The notes beneath the pieces are model-generated. The model was not told the origin of the DNA and ran no database searches. It saw nothing but the letters and a program-made list of their open reading frames with translations. 64,000 bases of DNA from Dolomedes plantarius (lineage: Eukaryota; Arthropoda; Arachnida; Araneae; Dolomedidae). A program made the position numbers and the translations under genes. The stretch is taken from positions 145,590,812-145,654,811 of the forward strand of contig OU015499.1 of the NCBI GenBank assembly GCA_907164885.2, given 5' to 3'. Positions within the stretch are counted from its first letter, which is position 1. The number at the start of each line of letters is the position of its first letter. Positions 1-12,130 of the stretch are shown here, in pieces.

Positions 1-3000
1 CTGTCATCTATATTTATTCCTACAGAATAAAAGCAAGAAATAATCCTCACATGTTAGTCACAAACAAAGAGATTTAATATTCACAAAAATCTAAAAATAA
101 AAATCTATAAAATTTAAAATGAGTGCTTTCCCTATCTCCACATTTTCACTACTATGTGTATAAAGCATCTTGCACGCCTATAGTGTATAGCTTCTTAACA
201 GAACAAACTGAAGAATTTAAGGGGGAAAATGCCAAAATTGGCATTTTAGAGCAAAATTTCACTACAACAAATATTGTACTTAAGACATATTTTAACAACA
301 GACTTGGTGAATCATTGTATTCAGATTACAAAGAAATGGGGAGGCTAAGTCATTAAGTTTTTTCAGGCTAAAAAGTTTTTGTTGCTTATTCTTGTAGCAA
401 ATTATGAGCAATTAAAATCAGAAGCTGAAACAGAAAATGAAACTACAGAGATTCTAGTGTGAAAAGGGGCTTGCAAAATCTGAAAGCTTCTGAAAAACAC
501 CTTAAATCGTTGAAGGCAAGGTATAAAGGATTTTAATCAAATGATTAAAATCACAATTTAAACTGAATTTTTTTAAAATCGATTTTCTTACAAAAAATAT
601 TTTCCTGCATTACTTTGAGCATTTTTTATATATTTTCTTATGGGTATTAAATCTATACTAATATATAAAGAGAGAGCAGATTTTGTACGTGGAGGGTAAT
701 CTCCGGAACCACTGCACCTATTTGAAAAATTCTTTCACTGTTTGAAAGGTACATTATTCCAGATGGACATAGGCTATATATTATGTATATCTGATCAGTA
801 GAAATAAAGTTAGGGGGGGATACTCTAGATTTGTGTGCACGGCCGCCATCTCGGATTTTTCCGCCAGGGTTTGGCGCATTTCGCATGGCGATAATTATTG
901 CATTCTGGTAAAAATAACCCAATGTCAAATTCTCTAATTTTAAGATCAAACAGTTATTTCTGATGTGATCTTTTAATTACAGTATAATAATTTTAGGTCA
1001 GATCTTGGCCTTGACCTGGAAATCTGAGTCAAATTGACTAGACTCAAAAGAGTAAATTATTTTTAAAACTAAGAGTCTTTTTGTTGAAAATTTTTGAATC
1101 CATTATCAGTTTTTCGTTAACTTATTAAATTTAAGTTGCTTTTAATTTTGTTTATCGATTGTCAATTAGTATACTATAATGATACACGATTTCATTTATT
1201 TGAAGTAAAAATTATCTGCCATCATTTTTTCGTAAAATGTAAAATACAGTATACATTTTAAATACAATATATTTTAAAATATTTTATAATTCCAAGTTGT
1301 AGTGGATTACAAATAAATTTAAATAACTGAAGTTCAACTTCTCTCTCCCCAGGAACCTAAGTTAAAAAGTTAGTTAAGGTTAAGTTATTGGCTTAGGAAA
1401 AGGTTTTTTTTTTCTTATTTCCAACACAGCAGGATAAATGGTCAAATAATCCTTGTCCCGATTTTATTGTATGCACCAAATATTTGGTTAAGGTCAAATC
1501 TGAAGTAAAATTTCATTACCACAATGCCCTAAAGAAAAAAAAAAAAAAAAAAAGAGGATCTGGTTACTCACCATAAATTTATGGGTTCATAATTATTTTA
1601 CAATTTTCAAAGCTGAATTTTAGATAATTTTTAAATTGCAAGTTATTTAGGTGGTACGAAAATGCTGTATTTTTTTTCTAATTAACAATATATTGGCATA
1701 ATATTTTGGTGATTCCTTGCTATTAGTCAAAGAGTTAGGGCAAACTGAATAGATGGCATTGAAATTTTATCTGTAAGTAAAATTCATTTGACCATTTTTT
1801 TCATATGGATCATAATTTGAAAAGGTAGTTTTTAATTAAAAATGACAAAAAAAAAATCTCAGTCCAACGATTAAATGATTTTTCAAAAATATTTCTAAGT
1901 TTCACAATTTAAAAAGGTCGTTTTTATTAAAAAAGCTAAAAGAAAACCCCAAAATTTCCAATAATTGAGAATGATTTTTTCAGAAAAAAGTGGTTTTTAT
2001 CAAAAACCCAACAATAAATCTAAGTCCAACGTTTAAATGATTTTTCAAAAATTTTTCTAAGTTTCATAATTTAAACAGGTGGTTTTTATTAAAAAAGCTA
2101 AAGAAATTCAAAGTCCAGCATTTTGAAAACACCGCTTAAAACACATTGGCGAAAATTTTTCCACTCCTCAAAACACGGTAAAATCGCCAAGTTGGCGAAA
2201 AAAAATCCAAGATGGCGGACGTGCACACAATTATTAAGTAACGTAATATTAATTTGAATATTATTTTAGGTGCTTAAAATAATTAAAAAAACTTTCTTTA
2301 CTTAAAATCCTTTTTTTATTTTTGTATTTTTATTTCATCTCTTACTCTAATTTTGAGATACCAATGTGTATCTATAAACGTTTGTCAATTGTAAACGTTT
2401 ATATTGTAAACGTCTATATTGTAAACGTTTTGTCAATTAAACGTTTCTCAAAGTGACAAACGTTTAATCTATATCTATCTATATATATAAAACAGTTCCG
2501 TAACTGACTCATTCATTCACTGACTGACTGACATACAACGCACATACCAAACCGCTGGACCTAAAGGGCTGAAATTTTGCATGGCGATTCTTCTAATAGT
2601 GTAGGGGTGCACTAAGAAAGATTTTTCAAAAATTCTTCTTAGATTTTTTAAAATTAAGTTTTTAAGCTGTTTTTTAAACTTTTTTTACGTTTGCATTTAA
2701 AATAATACATTGAGGGTTATAAAATTTATATCACGAGAAAGATCATAAAAAATCCTTCAAAATGAAATTTCGAATTTTTACCTCCATTTCCTGATTTTTC
2801 GTGAATTTTTAAAGATTAATTTTTAGAATTTAATTTATTAAATGCTGATCACGTGATTTCTTTTTCTGGTACTTTCAATAAATTTATCGTCACGTGCGTA
2901 ACAACTAAATAGACAAAAAAATATTTTTTTCTCTTTCTAATGCAGCAGACGATTGGATATTATCCAAAAAAAATGCATATCCCTTACGATTTTTTTATAA

Positions 3001-3011
3001 ATATATATATA

Positions 3012-3493
3012 CTAGCGGCCAGTCCCGACTTTGTCCGGGTTGAACAAAATATTATACCAATAAATTTCCAGTTGATAGCCAATAAATTGTAAATCTTTTT
3101 TTACCTTAATAATAACCTAAATAATACCTAAAATTAATTTTATGTTAGTTAATAATTAAAATAAATTTTTTAAAAGAAAAAGGCGTGCCGGAGAACGGCT
3201 AGGTTCGAACCGCTAGCGTCAGAACAGAAGCCCACCGCGATAGCACCACGGTAAGGATCGTTGAAGACTTCGGCACAAAAAGCGGTAGAGGACAGTAGCG
3301 GTAACAATCGAGATTGTTAGGATTAAGCCCCTAACTTTATTTCTACTGATTGGATATACATAATATATAGCCTATGTCCATCTGGAATACTGTACCTTTC
3401 AAACAGTGAAAGAATTTTTCAAATAGGTACAGTGGTTCTGAAGATTACCCTCCACGTACAAAATCGCTCTCTCTCTTTATATATAAGTATAGA
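3012..3493 (-). mobile_element. Short minus-strand Helitron
   Basis: Read on the minus strand, this starts TCTATACTTATATATAAAG at 3493 and ends CTAG at 3012, just after a hairpin with cccgg/ccggg-type arms. Its first ~150 bp match the first ~150 bp of the block at 652 in opposite orientation, so the two are members of one family. It carries a tRNA-like stretch at 3180-3262. Confidence 0.7.
3180..3262 (-). other. tRNA-like sequence / SINE relic inside a Helitron
   Basis: On the minus strand an A-box-like stretch (tggtgctatcgcggtggg) is followed about 30 nt later by a B-box-like GGTTCGAACC (3202-3211), and then a T-rich run. The spacing and boxes fit a tRNA-derived promoter. I could not fold a clean cloverleaf by eye, so I call it a tRNA-derived relic and not a tRNA gene. 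Confidence 0.4.
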
Positions 3494-3642
3494 TAGATAG
3501 ATATATATTTTACATCAATTGTATACATTGATCATCGCATTTATTATAAATATATATATTTATTTTTTGGCATAAATTGTATACGTTGACCGTTGTATTT
3601 AATTTGAATGTACTCCGTAGCGAAGCGCGGGTTTTCAGCTAG

Positions 3643-6600
3643 TTTAAATATAAAGAGGAAAGTAAGGAGACTTTTATGCATATCTTACATCTCATTCATA
3701 TAATTCAACATTTCTACTCCCTGTGTAATTAATTTGCTTCTTGGAAAATTTTCCATTGTATGTATTGGTCTACTTTATTTATCAATCTTGCTACTGTGAT
3801 AATACACTTACATTATGTTGATTGGCCAGATTTGTTTTTTAGAATAAGTCAGACAACCAATCCTATCCTAATTATGAAGTGAAATGCTTAACAATAAATG
3901 AGAAAGACCAAGCTTTAAATGAACGAGATCGAAAAAATGTAAGTATTATAACCTATCATTTCGTAAACCCTATAAAAAATCTACAATAGCTACAACTGAT
4001 CGCTACTGGCTTTTCAAAGGCATTTATATCTTTAAGGAAATTTTTAACAATTCATGTAACTGTAGCATTGGAAAAAAAAGCTTCTCTACATAAATATTAC
4101 TTAAAACATACCTGAGGTCAACAATATTGCAGAAGAGACTCAAAAGCCTGGCACTACTGTCTATAGAGAATGTAGAAACAATGAAATTAAAATTTCATCA
4201 ATTTATAAAATTCCAAACTTTTAAATATTAAAATGTAGAATTCACACAAAATCTTTAAATTTTTTATTTATCATATTTCAATTGATTATGTTTAAAACAA
4301 AGTTATAAGTAACTAACTGTCAAGAAAAGTGACAGTGAGAAAGAAAATACTGACTGCAAAGAAAAGAAAATACTTCTGGTAAATGATTGATTTCTATTCA
4401 GAAAATTTTTTCAAGCAGTTTTGATAGAAGAATTTGTACAGAATGTTTATACATATTTCCCTCATGCATAATGAAAACTTACCAACCTATATTTCCATGT
4501 TTAGGGCAAAGTAATCTTTTACAAAAAAAATTTTTTTTTCATTAAATGTGTTTTACCCCTGGAGGAAAGTGGGGGGGGGGATTAAACAAGATAATTAAAA
4601 TCTAGTTCTAAACTGATCCAAGTATAATTTTAATAATAAATATTTTTTTTCAAATCATAACAAGACTGTCATAAATATCAGTTAATACAGGTTTTGTAAA
4701 CCTTGAAATGTTTCTAATGAAGAAATCTTTACAATGCAGGGTGCAGGAAAAATAAAACATATGTATAAACATATTATATTACTAATTGTATATAGTTCTG
4801 AAGTGTTAAATAATTTATTTCTACTTTAATAACAATTTCAATTTCAAATATAAAGTATTACTTTCAAATCATCTTTGAAATACATTGATTTAAAACTTTA
4901 AACAAGCATATTATAATGAATGATGAATATTTAGGCATATTGCATTTAATGCTGTTGCTGTTATCTTTACTGCAATGAAAGATAAGCATAAATGTTATTT
5001 TTTAAATGCTGTCATAAAAAATTTTAACACTCATTGATCAAAAGAACAAACATAAAAAAAAATTATTTCAAATACGATCTTAAATAAAAAAATTCATTAA
5101 TAGAAGAGTGAAACAAGAAAGTAATGTCTAAATGGCATATTAATTTTTTAATGAGTTCTATCTATAAGTTTTGCATGAAATTAACAATGTATATCGATTT
5201 CATAGTAACTTTTAAAAATTTAATGCACATAAATGATAGTTAGTTAACTTAAATAAGCTTTAGATATTTTAACAATTTTAATATATTTTAAGTGTGGAAT
5301 CAAGCTGAAAAAACACCAAACACATGAATGTTGGGGAAAAGTACTGGATTTTTTTTAGCAATAAATTTGGTGATAATATAAGTGGTTTCTTTATTTATGC
5401 CCTGCAACAACAGGATTGTGATCTTTATAATAAATGTTTTTATTGTTCAGTTTAATGGCTTAATAGATTACAAACCTAACCCAGCTAAGCTTCGTTCTAA
5501 CATAACCAAATATCAATGATTATGTCTTTTCAGTTTCATCTAATTAAATTTGCACGATGATTATTTAGATATGCTTAGCCCACAAAATTTGAAATTATCT
5601 TCAGATAATGAATATACGTACAGTGAATGAAAAATATTCTGAATTTTTTTCATAACTCTTTACTTCAGGCCCGAGTTCCTCTCGACATCATGTCACCTCT
5701 ATTAGTGCTTTTGAATTCTAATTTTTTCAAATGAAGATTCTTAATTTAATATTGTAGTTTATTTTGTACCCTCTCCTAAAATATTTCAGTTTTCTTATCA
5801 GTTTTATAAATTGATTTTTATACTTAGAAGATATATAAAGATTTTAAATATTTCCAAACAATTCACCAATAATACTATTATCACCATTTTTTTTTTCAAT
5901 CTTCCATATACGTTGCAATTATCTTGTTACAAACTTTTAAATTTTATGTACTTTATTTTTTTACAATTTTTATGAGTCTATATTGAAATATTGACATGGG
6001 AACAGTTCCTACAAGCTATCCTATGATATATTTTTAAAATATTTAAATTTTGACATACCTTTTGAAACCGATATATACATTTTGACACTATTCTAATATT
6101 TAGGCTGCTTTAATTATTTACTCCAGATAAATGCTGCATTCAATATATTTTTTAATATTCTAATGTTGTTTATTAGCCACTTATTCTCGAATTTCATACA
6201 AACTATTGATTGTCGGGCAAAAAGATTTAAAACAGTAAGAAATAGTATTTTCTTAAAATTCTCATTAGGAGAACTCCACTTGATGGAATTTGACAACTCT
6301 TAGCCGAACGGCACAGGATATGGAATTGCTCCCAGTGGCCTGTATCTTTCACCGAAATTATTAATAGTTCAAAAACATTTGTATAACTCATATCTAACAA
6401 AGTTGCTAAACACATTACTTCTAGCTTATATGATCGTTTATTTATAAAGTTTGGATAAAAATTGTAAATAAAATTATCAGAGGAATCAGATTGGCAACTT
6501 TTAGCAATCTTTTGAAATCAAGGGGCCTATATTTTAATAGAACGTCAACATCGACCAGAAAGTACCAATTCACTAATTTGCGGAAAACACCATACCATTT

Positions 6601-6790
6601 TAAACATGCAGTTATGAACAGTTTGAAAGTTTTAGGTATTGTATTAACATTCAGCTTCACTGACTAAAAAATAGCGTAGAATATAGATATCATATATTAT
6701 ATCATTTTCAATTTCTTAACTAATCAGACTGTCATACTATACAGAAAGAAAAAAAAATAACCTGTAAATTAAATCTACTTGTATACTTTC
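3643..6790. other. AT-rich duplicated sequence without a recognised gene
   Basis: This matches 33156-37353 of A2. Long T and A runs and short broken frames dominate. A stretch at about 6115-6660 keeps local similarity between copies and includes a minus-strand frame with DVDVLLKYRPLDFKRLLK (A2: NVDVLLKYRPYDFKRLLK). Its surroundings contain stops in both copies, so it may be an old coding relic of unknown family. Confidence 0.6.
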
Positions 6791-6842
6791 TATTCTTCTA
6801 ATTCTTATTGAGTAACGAGCGTCTGTTTAGCATAGCGACTCA

Positions 6843-6942
6843 TTGAAATGCGCATGCTCAAAAACTACGGCATGCACACGCGTCTCAATTCCACAATATA
6901 TGCGCATGCGCAAATCAATTCCATAATATGCGCGCATGCGTT
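6843..6942. promoter_or_regulatory. Cluster of GCGCATGC palindromes (NRF-1-like)
   Basis: Within 100 bp there are tgcgcatgct-like, gcatgcac, a perfect TGCGCATGCGCA (6901-6912) and gcgcgcatgcg sequences. TGCGCATGCGCA is the consensus palindrome bound by NRF-1/erect wing in animals. One GCGCATGC survives in A2 at about 40743. No gene start is visible nearby, so a regulatory role is inference. Confidence 0.3.
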
Positions 6943-7239
6943 AGGACTTAATTTCAGTCAGAAACTGAATTTGGGGCACTGTATACATATTGAAAATGAG
7001 CAATAGTAAACAGGCTGTTGTTGAACACTTCATTGTCGTCGAATGTGTACAGTAACCTTAAAGTATTGGCGCTTATTTGGCGAGTTGGGCATTGTTTATC
7101 ACTAATCGTGTTGAGGGCGATTCGACAATCAATTAATGTTGTAGTCATGCAGAAACAAAAACAGTTTCACAAATATAACAGTCAAACAAAATTAAATGTA
7201 ATTAATTTCTGCATTAATCTTTTTCTATGTGAGAAATAG

Positions 7240-7380
7240 GGCAGTAAAATACTCAGCTGCATTGTAGTTTTGTAGTTTAGTATTTTAATTTACAGGACAT
7301 ATAAAGAATCATGAGTGACATAAATCATCACTTTGTAAATGAAAATACTAAACTACAACACATCTGAGTATTTTACTGCC
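7240..7380. mobile_element. Short fold-back MITE
   Basis: The ends ggcagtaaaatactcag and its reverse complement bracket 141 bp. The inner arms (ttgtagtttagtatttt against aaaatactaaactacaa) also pair, so most of the element folds into one hairpin. TA lies next to both ends. There is no coding capacity. Confidence 0.65.
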
Positions 7381-7382
7381 TT

Positions 7383-8579
7383 ATTCCTTGTACTTCAGTA
7401 ATTTAATCCACAATTCAATTAGTACAATTAAGTACATTGGAATACAATTGATAGTACTTTGTTTTTGTCGACTATCATTAATTTTGGTTCATAGCTATTC
7501 AAATATACAATTTTAAGATATTAATTTCATTCATTATACCAGGTGCAAATAAGCAATATTTAAAAAATAAAGTAACGAAGTACTGCATAGTTAAGTTACT
7601 ATATATTATTCAATTTGTGGCGATAAAAGTTTAAATTTTCAAGTTACCTAAAATTTTATAGTCATGCAGAAAAAATACAATTTTACAAATATTTTAGAAT
7701 TTTCTGAAGAAACACACAAAGAACAGTCAACAAGCAGTTGATAGAATCGCATTATAAATACAACAGTTAAAAAACATAGTTTGTACCAAATTTCATAGTC
7801 CTGGCTAAAATTTCAAGACCCATAGCTAAGCCAAATTTGATTTTAGATACAGTTTGATTAATTAAATAGGACATTATATCAGGTCAGGAATAAGCTTGTA
7901 CATTGTAAAATTTGACATTAGTAACCGCTTTTGATAAAACATGACTTTTTCTAACACTTAAATTGTGTTTACACATAAAAAACCACATGTTAACCACATT
8001 TTATAAAATTGAAACAAACAGAAATCAATGTTGTATTTATGAAAATCATACTTAAGGACATATTATAGATGTACTTTTTCTTTAGATTGAAAAAAAAAGT
8101 TTCTTCTAGGTAAGCATTCAATTACACACTGACAAAATTTAACACATCAAAACAATTACTGCACATATGGGAGAGCAGTTTCCTCTCAGACATACTAGAT
8201 AAAATTGCTCCTTTTATGCAAATGAGTAATAAATGGGAAAAAAATCAATATCCACTAAAATTTTTATCAAAAAAGGGCAACAGCCAGGAAGAACCCATTT
8301 TATACACATCAAAATATAATTTCCAGGAACAGGTATAGGGCTTGAAGCTTGAAATTTGTCTGAGAAGAGGAATATAAATTTAAAAAATGCTTTCCAGCTT
8401 AGATCCAAATGTTTTGTAGTGTTGCTAGGTTTCTCTTGATTGATACAGTTCTCATTCTCTAGCACGAAGAATGATGAATTAAACGTATTTTCTAAAATTC
8501 GTCTGTGTTCTTCCACTACGGATATCTAAACTGAGAAGACAACAAATGTTTGATAGTTAAAATCGATATTTCGGGATTG
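7383..8579. other. No feature recognised
   Basis: AT-rich sequence with no recognisable element ends or protein similarity. A 100-codon minus-strand frame at 8214-8516 has no motif I know and no second copy in the window to test it. Confidence 0.5.
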
Positions 8580-8775
8580 TGGCGGTCCAGTGGTACAGCG
8601 CGCCGGTTTTCGGTGCTGAGGGCGCTCAAATCGAATCCCGGCGTTGCGCTATTAAAAATGCCCCCGTTCGTGTCGTCCCTCCATAGGGGTTAATGCTGTC
8701 CGCCTATATTGTGCCCCCATAATAAAATGGACAGTAAAACTGCGGCGTAGTAAGGGCGAATATTTGATTACAAAT
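8580..8775 (+). mobile_element. tRNA-derived SINE
   Basis: A GC-rich 5' head contains an A-box-like tggtacagcgcgccgg near 8590 and a B-box-like aatcgaatcccgg near 8628, with tRNA-like spacing. A non-tRNA body with several CCCC runs follows. GC content is clearly above the flanks. The 3' end is approximate. Confidence 0.5.
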
Positions 8776-9302
8776 GCCTCCGCATTAGAAAAAAAAATCC
8801 ATATTTCGTTTGTGTGTGCGAACTGTATAAAACTCCTCCATTTTACAACACGAGTGAGAAAGCGGTTAAAACTACAGAAATTATCAAATCATTATACTAA
8901 TCACTTATACCATAATATGTCTACTGTAAATTTCCAAATCATTATACAAAACGGTAAACATGAAATTTTTTTAAAGTGCACGTGACAAAGGATTAATCTA
9001 ATTAACAAAAGATAATTTGCTTATATATAACGTGTTTTACGTAACAGCTAAATAAATAGAATTTAGAATATTCAACAGTACAAGAAAGAGTTAATTACTA
9101 ACTTCAAAACAGTAGAAACAAGTCGAAACCTTAAACAAAACAAAAATACCACCAGAGAAACCACTTAGCAAGCGTTAGCTAGCATGCGACCGGGTATTTC
9201 GCTCGTTTGGGGCATTTGAATAGGGATCGGCTAAAGAGCTAAGCAGCTAAGGAGCTAAAATGTTACACTGAATTCAGCCCATAGTTGGCGTTTCCCGAAT
9301 TT

Positions 9303-9350
9303 TCTTTTTCCATGTATCAATATGGAATCATATTGATACATGGAAAAAGA
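9303..9350. repeat. Perfect 22-bp inverted repeat with 4-nt loop
   Basis: Arms 9303-9324 and 9329-9350 are exact reverse complements around the loop gaat. No flanking element ends were seen. It could be a recent hairpin duplication, a structured RNA or the core of a small fold-back element. Confidence 0.8.
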
Positions 9351-9655
9351 TCGAAATGGAACTATATTATGTGGTTCATCGCTTCATTTCTCCCAAACAT
9401 TTACATCAAATATTTCTTTACATTATTTCGTAGTCCGTTTTAAGGGTTATCAAGCTAGAGGTGTACCACCTTCCTTGCCAATCAGTCAATATCGCTAGAA
9501 AACCCCCATGATCTTTGAAATGAGTTAATTTCTTCGTTTGTTTACAATTTAACAAGACGAATGGACGTGAGATGATGCAAAATCTGACCTAACGATAAAG
9601 CGATAGTTCATTTGAAAGATGGACAACACTTTTGCTATTATTCTTGAGAAAGAAT

Positions 9656-10680
9656 TTTATGTATGATATAGAAAAGATCTTTTGCGTCCGCGTACAAAAC
9701 TCGTTCTCCTCACACAAATGAGTGACGGCTGGATTCCCCCAAGGCTCCATTGTTGGCCCAACTTTATTTAATTTATATAAAAATGACATTCATCACAATA
9801 ATTAAACTTCCCTTGCCCTGTACGTGGATAATACTGCTATCCTAGCCACTGATCACCATCAAAATTTATTAGCCAGTTTTATTGAAGATCACATTGATGT
9901 TGTGGAAGGTTGGTTTATTAAATGGAAAATTAAAGTTATCTCCTCTGAATGCCAAGCCATCTATTTGCAAACAAGTAATACAATTCCTCCCCGCTTTTAC
10001 ATTTCCAACTCGGTAATTAACTGGGATGACTGTGAAAAATTTGGGTGAAACCCTCGACCGATTGCTCACTTTTAAACAACACATTCAAAACGTTAAAAAC
10101 AAGGTGATCAGTAAAGTCAAATCGTTACGCTCCCTCCTTTTCGGCACCCACCCTAACACCAGGAAGACAGTGCTACACTATGCATCAGTAATTTTTCCAA
10201 CGACTCTCTCTGTTACACCTGACTAGACCCAAACTGACAAATCTAACATCGATATCATTGAACGCTTCCAAAAAAGAACTGAGTAATATTAGAAAGGCTT
10301 TCAGATACCATTCTAATGCGGTCATTAGGATGAATGTCGGAATCCGAACATTCTGTAAGGTCGTTAACAGCTCTCATTAAAACTTTATAACAATATTGAC
10401 AAGATTCCTAACGAGAAAATTGCTGAATTCCCTGATTAAGATTTTTGGGACAGTGCATTCAGTAAGCGTCCCCACGCTGCTCAACTTGAGCCAGCTCCGG
10501 TCTAATTCACCCCCTCGCTCCTGTTTTTCTGTTTGTTTTTCAATCGTTAGGACAATTGTTTCTTTAAAGGCAAGTTTTCTTTCGTTTCTTCTTTCCTGCG
10601 TGGAAACTTTAAAAAAAATTTGAATATAATTTTTTAATAAATTTGAATATAAATTGTTATGTAATAAAAATAACGGTTGA
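9656..10680 (+). pseudogene. Non-LTR retrotransposon (Jockey/R1-like) reverse transcriptase relic
   Basis: This is a decayed piece of a LINE second open reading frame. In one frame it has the reverse-transcriptase motif AGFPQGSIVGPTLFNLY (about 9728-9778), then LYVDNTAILATD (about 9815-9850), a worn version of the catalytic Y/FADD box in which the second Asp is Asn. Downstream come FYISN and LTFKQHIQNVKNKV-like segments, as in Jockey-type elements, in a shifted frame. The 3' part to about 10680 contains PNEKIAEFPD and FSKRPHAAQLEP fragments typical of the end of such proteins. Stops and frameshifts occur throughout, and the endonuclease and 5' half are missing. It cannot make a working enzyme. 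The clade is a best guess from the motif style. Confidence 0.7.
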
Positions 10681-10684
10681 ATCA

Positions 10685-12130
10685 TTTTTCGAGTCTTTAT
10701 GGCAGCAAATCGCTCGATTGCATCACTATAATTTATAGTTTTAGATTGCGTCTATTCTATGGAAATTACTGCTAGATCATTCAGTCGCTCTTCGATTGTT
10801 CTTCTTCATAGGTAACTCTTTAGAATTTTTAGTTCAGAAAAACAGCTCTTAGTTGCTGCTACAATTACAGATAGTGTTCGTAGAATTCTTAGAGCTACAA
10901 TAATGTTTGGAAATATGCATTCAAAATCAGATTTATATGAAAAATTTAATTCTTCTTGTTTTTTTTTCCTTCATCACGCTACATAAGACATAAGTTTATA
11001 AGTTCCTCTTTCAGATTAATCTCCGATATCACGGCTTCCTCTTCATCCTTAACCATTAACTACAAGACGGTGCAATATTTTTCTAACACATTATTACTCA
11101 TCTTTTTTATACTGGATATAGCATATAGAAAAGCAAATACGTCATCATGTTAAAATTTTTAATCTTTCATTCAAAGAGTTGATTGTCACATTTAGTAAAA
11201 TGTAAAAAAAAAATCTATATCAAATTTTTTCTTTGGTTAATGTTATCACTGCATTCATACTCGAATATTTTTTTTTCTCAATTTTGTCGGAGGAAATGTA
11301 ATTTCTATATCCAATTCTTGACAAATGTCACTTGCTGCATTCAAAGAGTTTCAAAATCCTTATTTTCTATAATCTTTAAAATGCTTAACTACATTTTTAA
11401 TCACAGAAATGCAGTTTTAAACGTGTAATTTGTGACTCTTAAGCAATTTAGATAAAACATTTGTTTTTGCAAGAATATCATACCAAGTGACATCACTTGC
11501 CTCTTTTCAAACTTCATAATGTTCATTTTGCTCGTTGAATATTATGATCTCATGTAATGTTTTAATGATATGGGGAAAATAATACCGGAATGGAGAAATA
11601 GCATTAAGCCTCCTTGACCAACGAGTTACATTAACAAGTCTAAGACTTGAGTAGATTTTTTTAAAATATCCCATCTATTTATAGAACCCTATAAGAAAGA
11701 AAAGAAACTTTGCAGAGTTGAAAAAAATTAAATTATTTCACCTGAAGCAGAAGCATCATCGTAAGTAAATAAATTTAAAGAGTGACAAGAAGAAGGGACG
11801 AAAGAAAGCCCTGTAGTATTAATTTGCAGAATTCTTGACTGCACACCAGAAATGGCTCCCTTCATGTTAGCCCCGTTGCCATATCCCTGGTCTCTTATTT
11901 TTTTTACACATGACCCAAATTATTTCAGTCCCTTTAGTATGAAAAAAATAAATATAAATAAAAAATACATTAAATATATTAATAAAAATAAATATATTTA
12001 ATTTCCCCTGTAGTATCCACGGTCAGTGAAAATGATAAGAAATGCTCTCTTGGTTCGTAAGTATTATGTGGTCCAGTGATTATCTCTGTTTCGTAGAATC
12101 TGATACTTAAGGACGTCTCTTCCATACGAC
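10685..12130 (-). pseudogene. hAT transposase relic (ZMYM1/DUF4371 type)
   Basis: Minus-strand translation gives scattered pieces of a hAT transposase in the expected order. An N-terminal FLSFSLTVDTTGEI segment lies near 12000-12050. NGANMKGAISGVQSRI (about 11820-11870) matches the block after the second catalytic Asp region in DUF4371-type proteins. VNVTRWSRRLNAISPFRYY lies near 11590-11640. The hATC dimerisation block FPNIIVALRILRTLSVIVAA runs on to FSELKILKSYL (about 10820-10910). The frame is broken by many stops and shifts. The ends lie close to the LINE relic at 10680. I saw no convincing 8-bp target duplication, so the limits are those of recognisable coding similarity. Confidence 0.75.

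Larger units (their letters stand above)
652..3642 (+). mobile_element. Nested Helitron insertion block, absent from A2
   Basis: The block starts with TC (TCTATACTAATATATAAAG) and ends with CTAG just after a short GC-rich hairpin (cgaagcgcgg region, 3621-3630). The host reads ...gggtattaaa before it and tttaaatata after it. In A2 these flanks are joined with nothing between them (31594/31595). Insertion between A and T with no target duplication is the Helitron signature. No Rep/helicase coding sequence is visible, so it is non-autonomous. A second 5' end at 2478 and a minus-strand copy at 3012-3493 show it is composite. Two stretches near 835-880 and 2185-2225 are inverted copies of each other. 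Confidence 0.85.
2478..3642 (+). mobile_element. Inner Helitron sharing the 3' end at 3642
   Basis: A second Helitron-like 5' end (TCTATATATATAAAACAG) starts at 2478, after a short minisatellite built on aaacgttt units (2380-2465). The nearest plausible plus-strand 3' end is the CTAG at 3639-3642. This may be a separate element inside the outer one, or the outer 5' end may belong to a truncated copy. Confidence 0.45.
1..6862. repeat. Segmental duplication block A, copy 1 (A1)
   Basis: This block is repeated at 30905-40755 in the same order and orientation. The opening bases match from 30906 onward, and similarity continues through the stretch beginning tattagccacttattct (A1 about 6170, A2 about 36865) to the GCGCATGC-rich segment near 6840 (A2 about 40743). 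The copies differ by point changes, small indels and large insertions. A1 alone has the Helitron block at 652-3642 and about 230 bp near 5075-5310. A2 alone has two Tc1 elements, a Helitron and about 1.35 kb at 33411-34767. Short open frames such as 123-356 are broken in the other copy, so I see no conserved coding sequence. Confidence 0.9.

Noticed and set aside
123..356. 77-codon frame in block A1
   Set aside because: The A2 counterpart (about 31060-31300) is broken by stops and indels and has no matching frame.
3861..3940. Exon-like stretch ending in gtaagt in A1
   Set aside because: The A2 copy diverges at the donor and contains a stop; no partner exon was seen.
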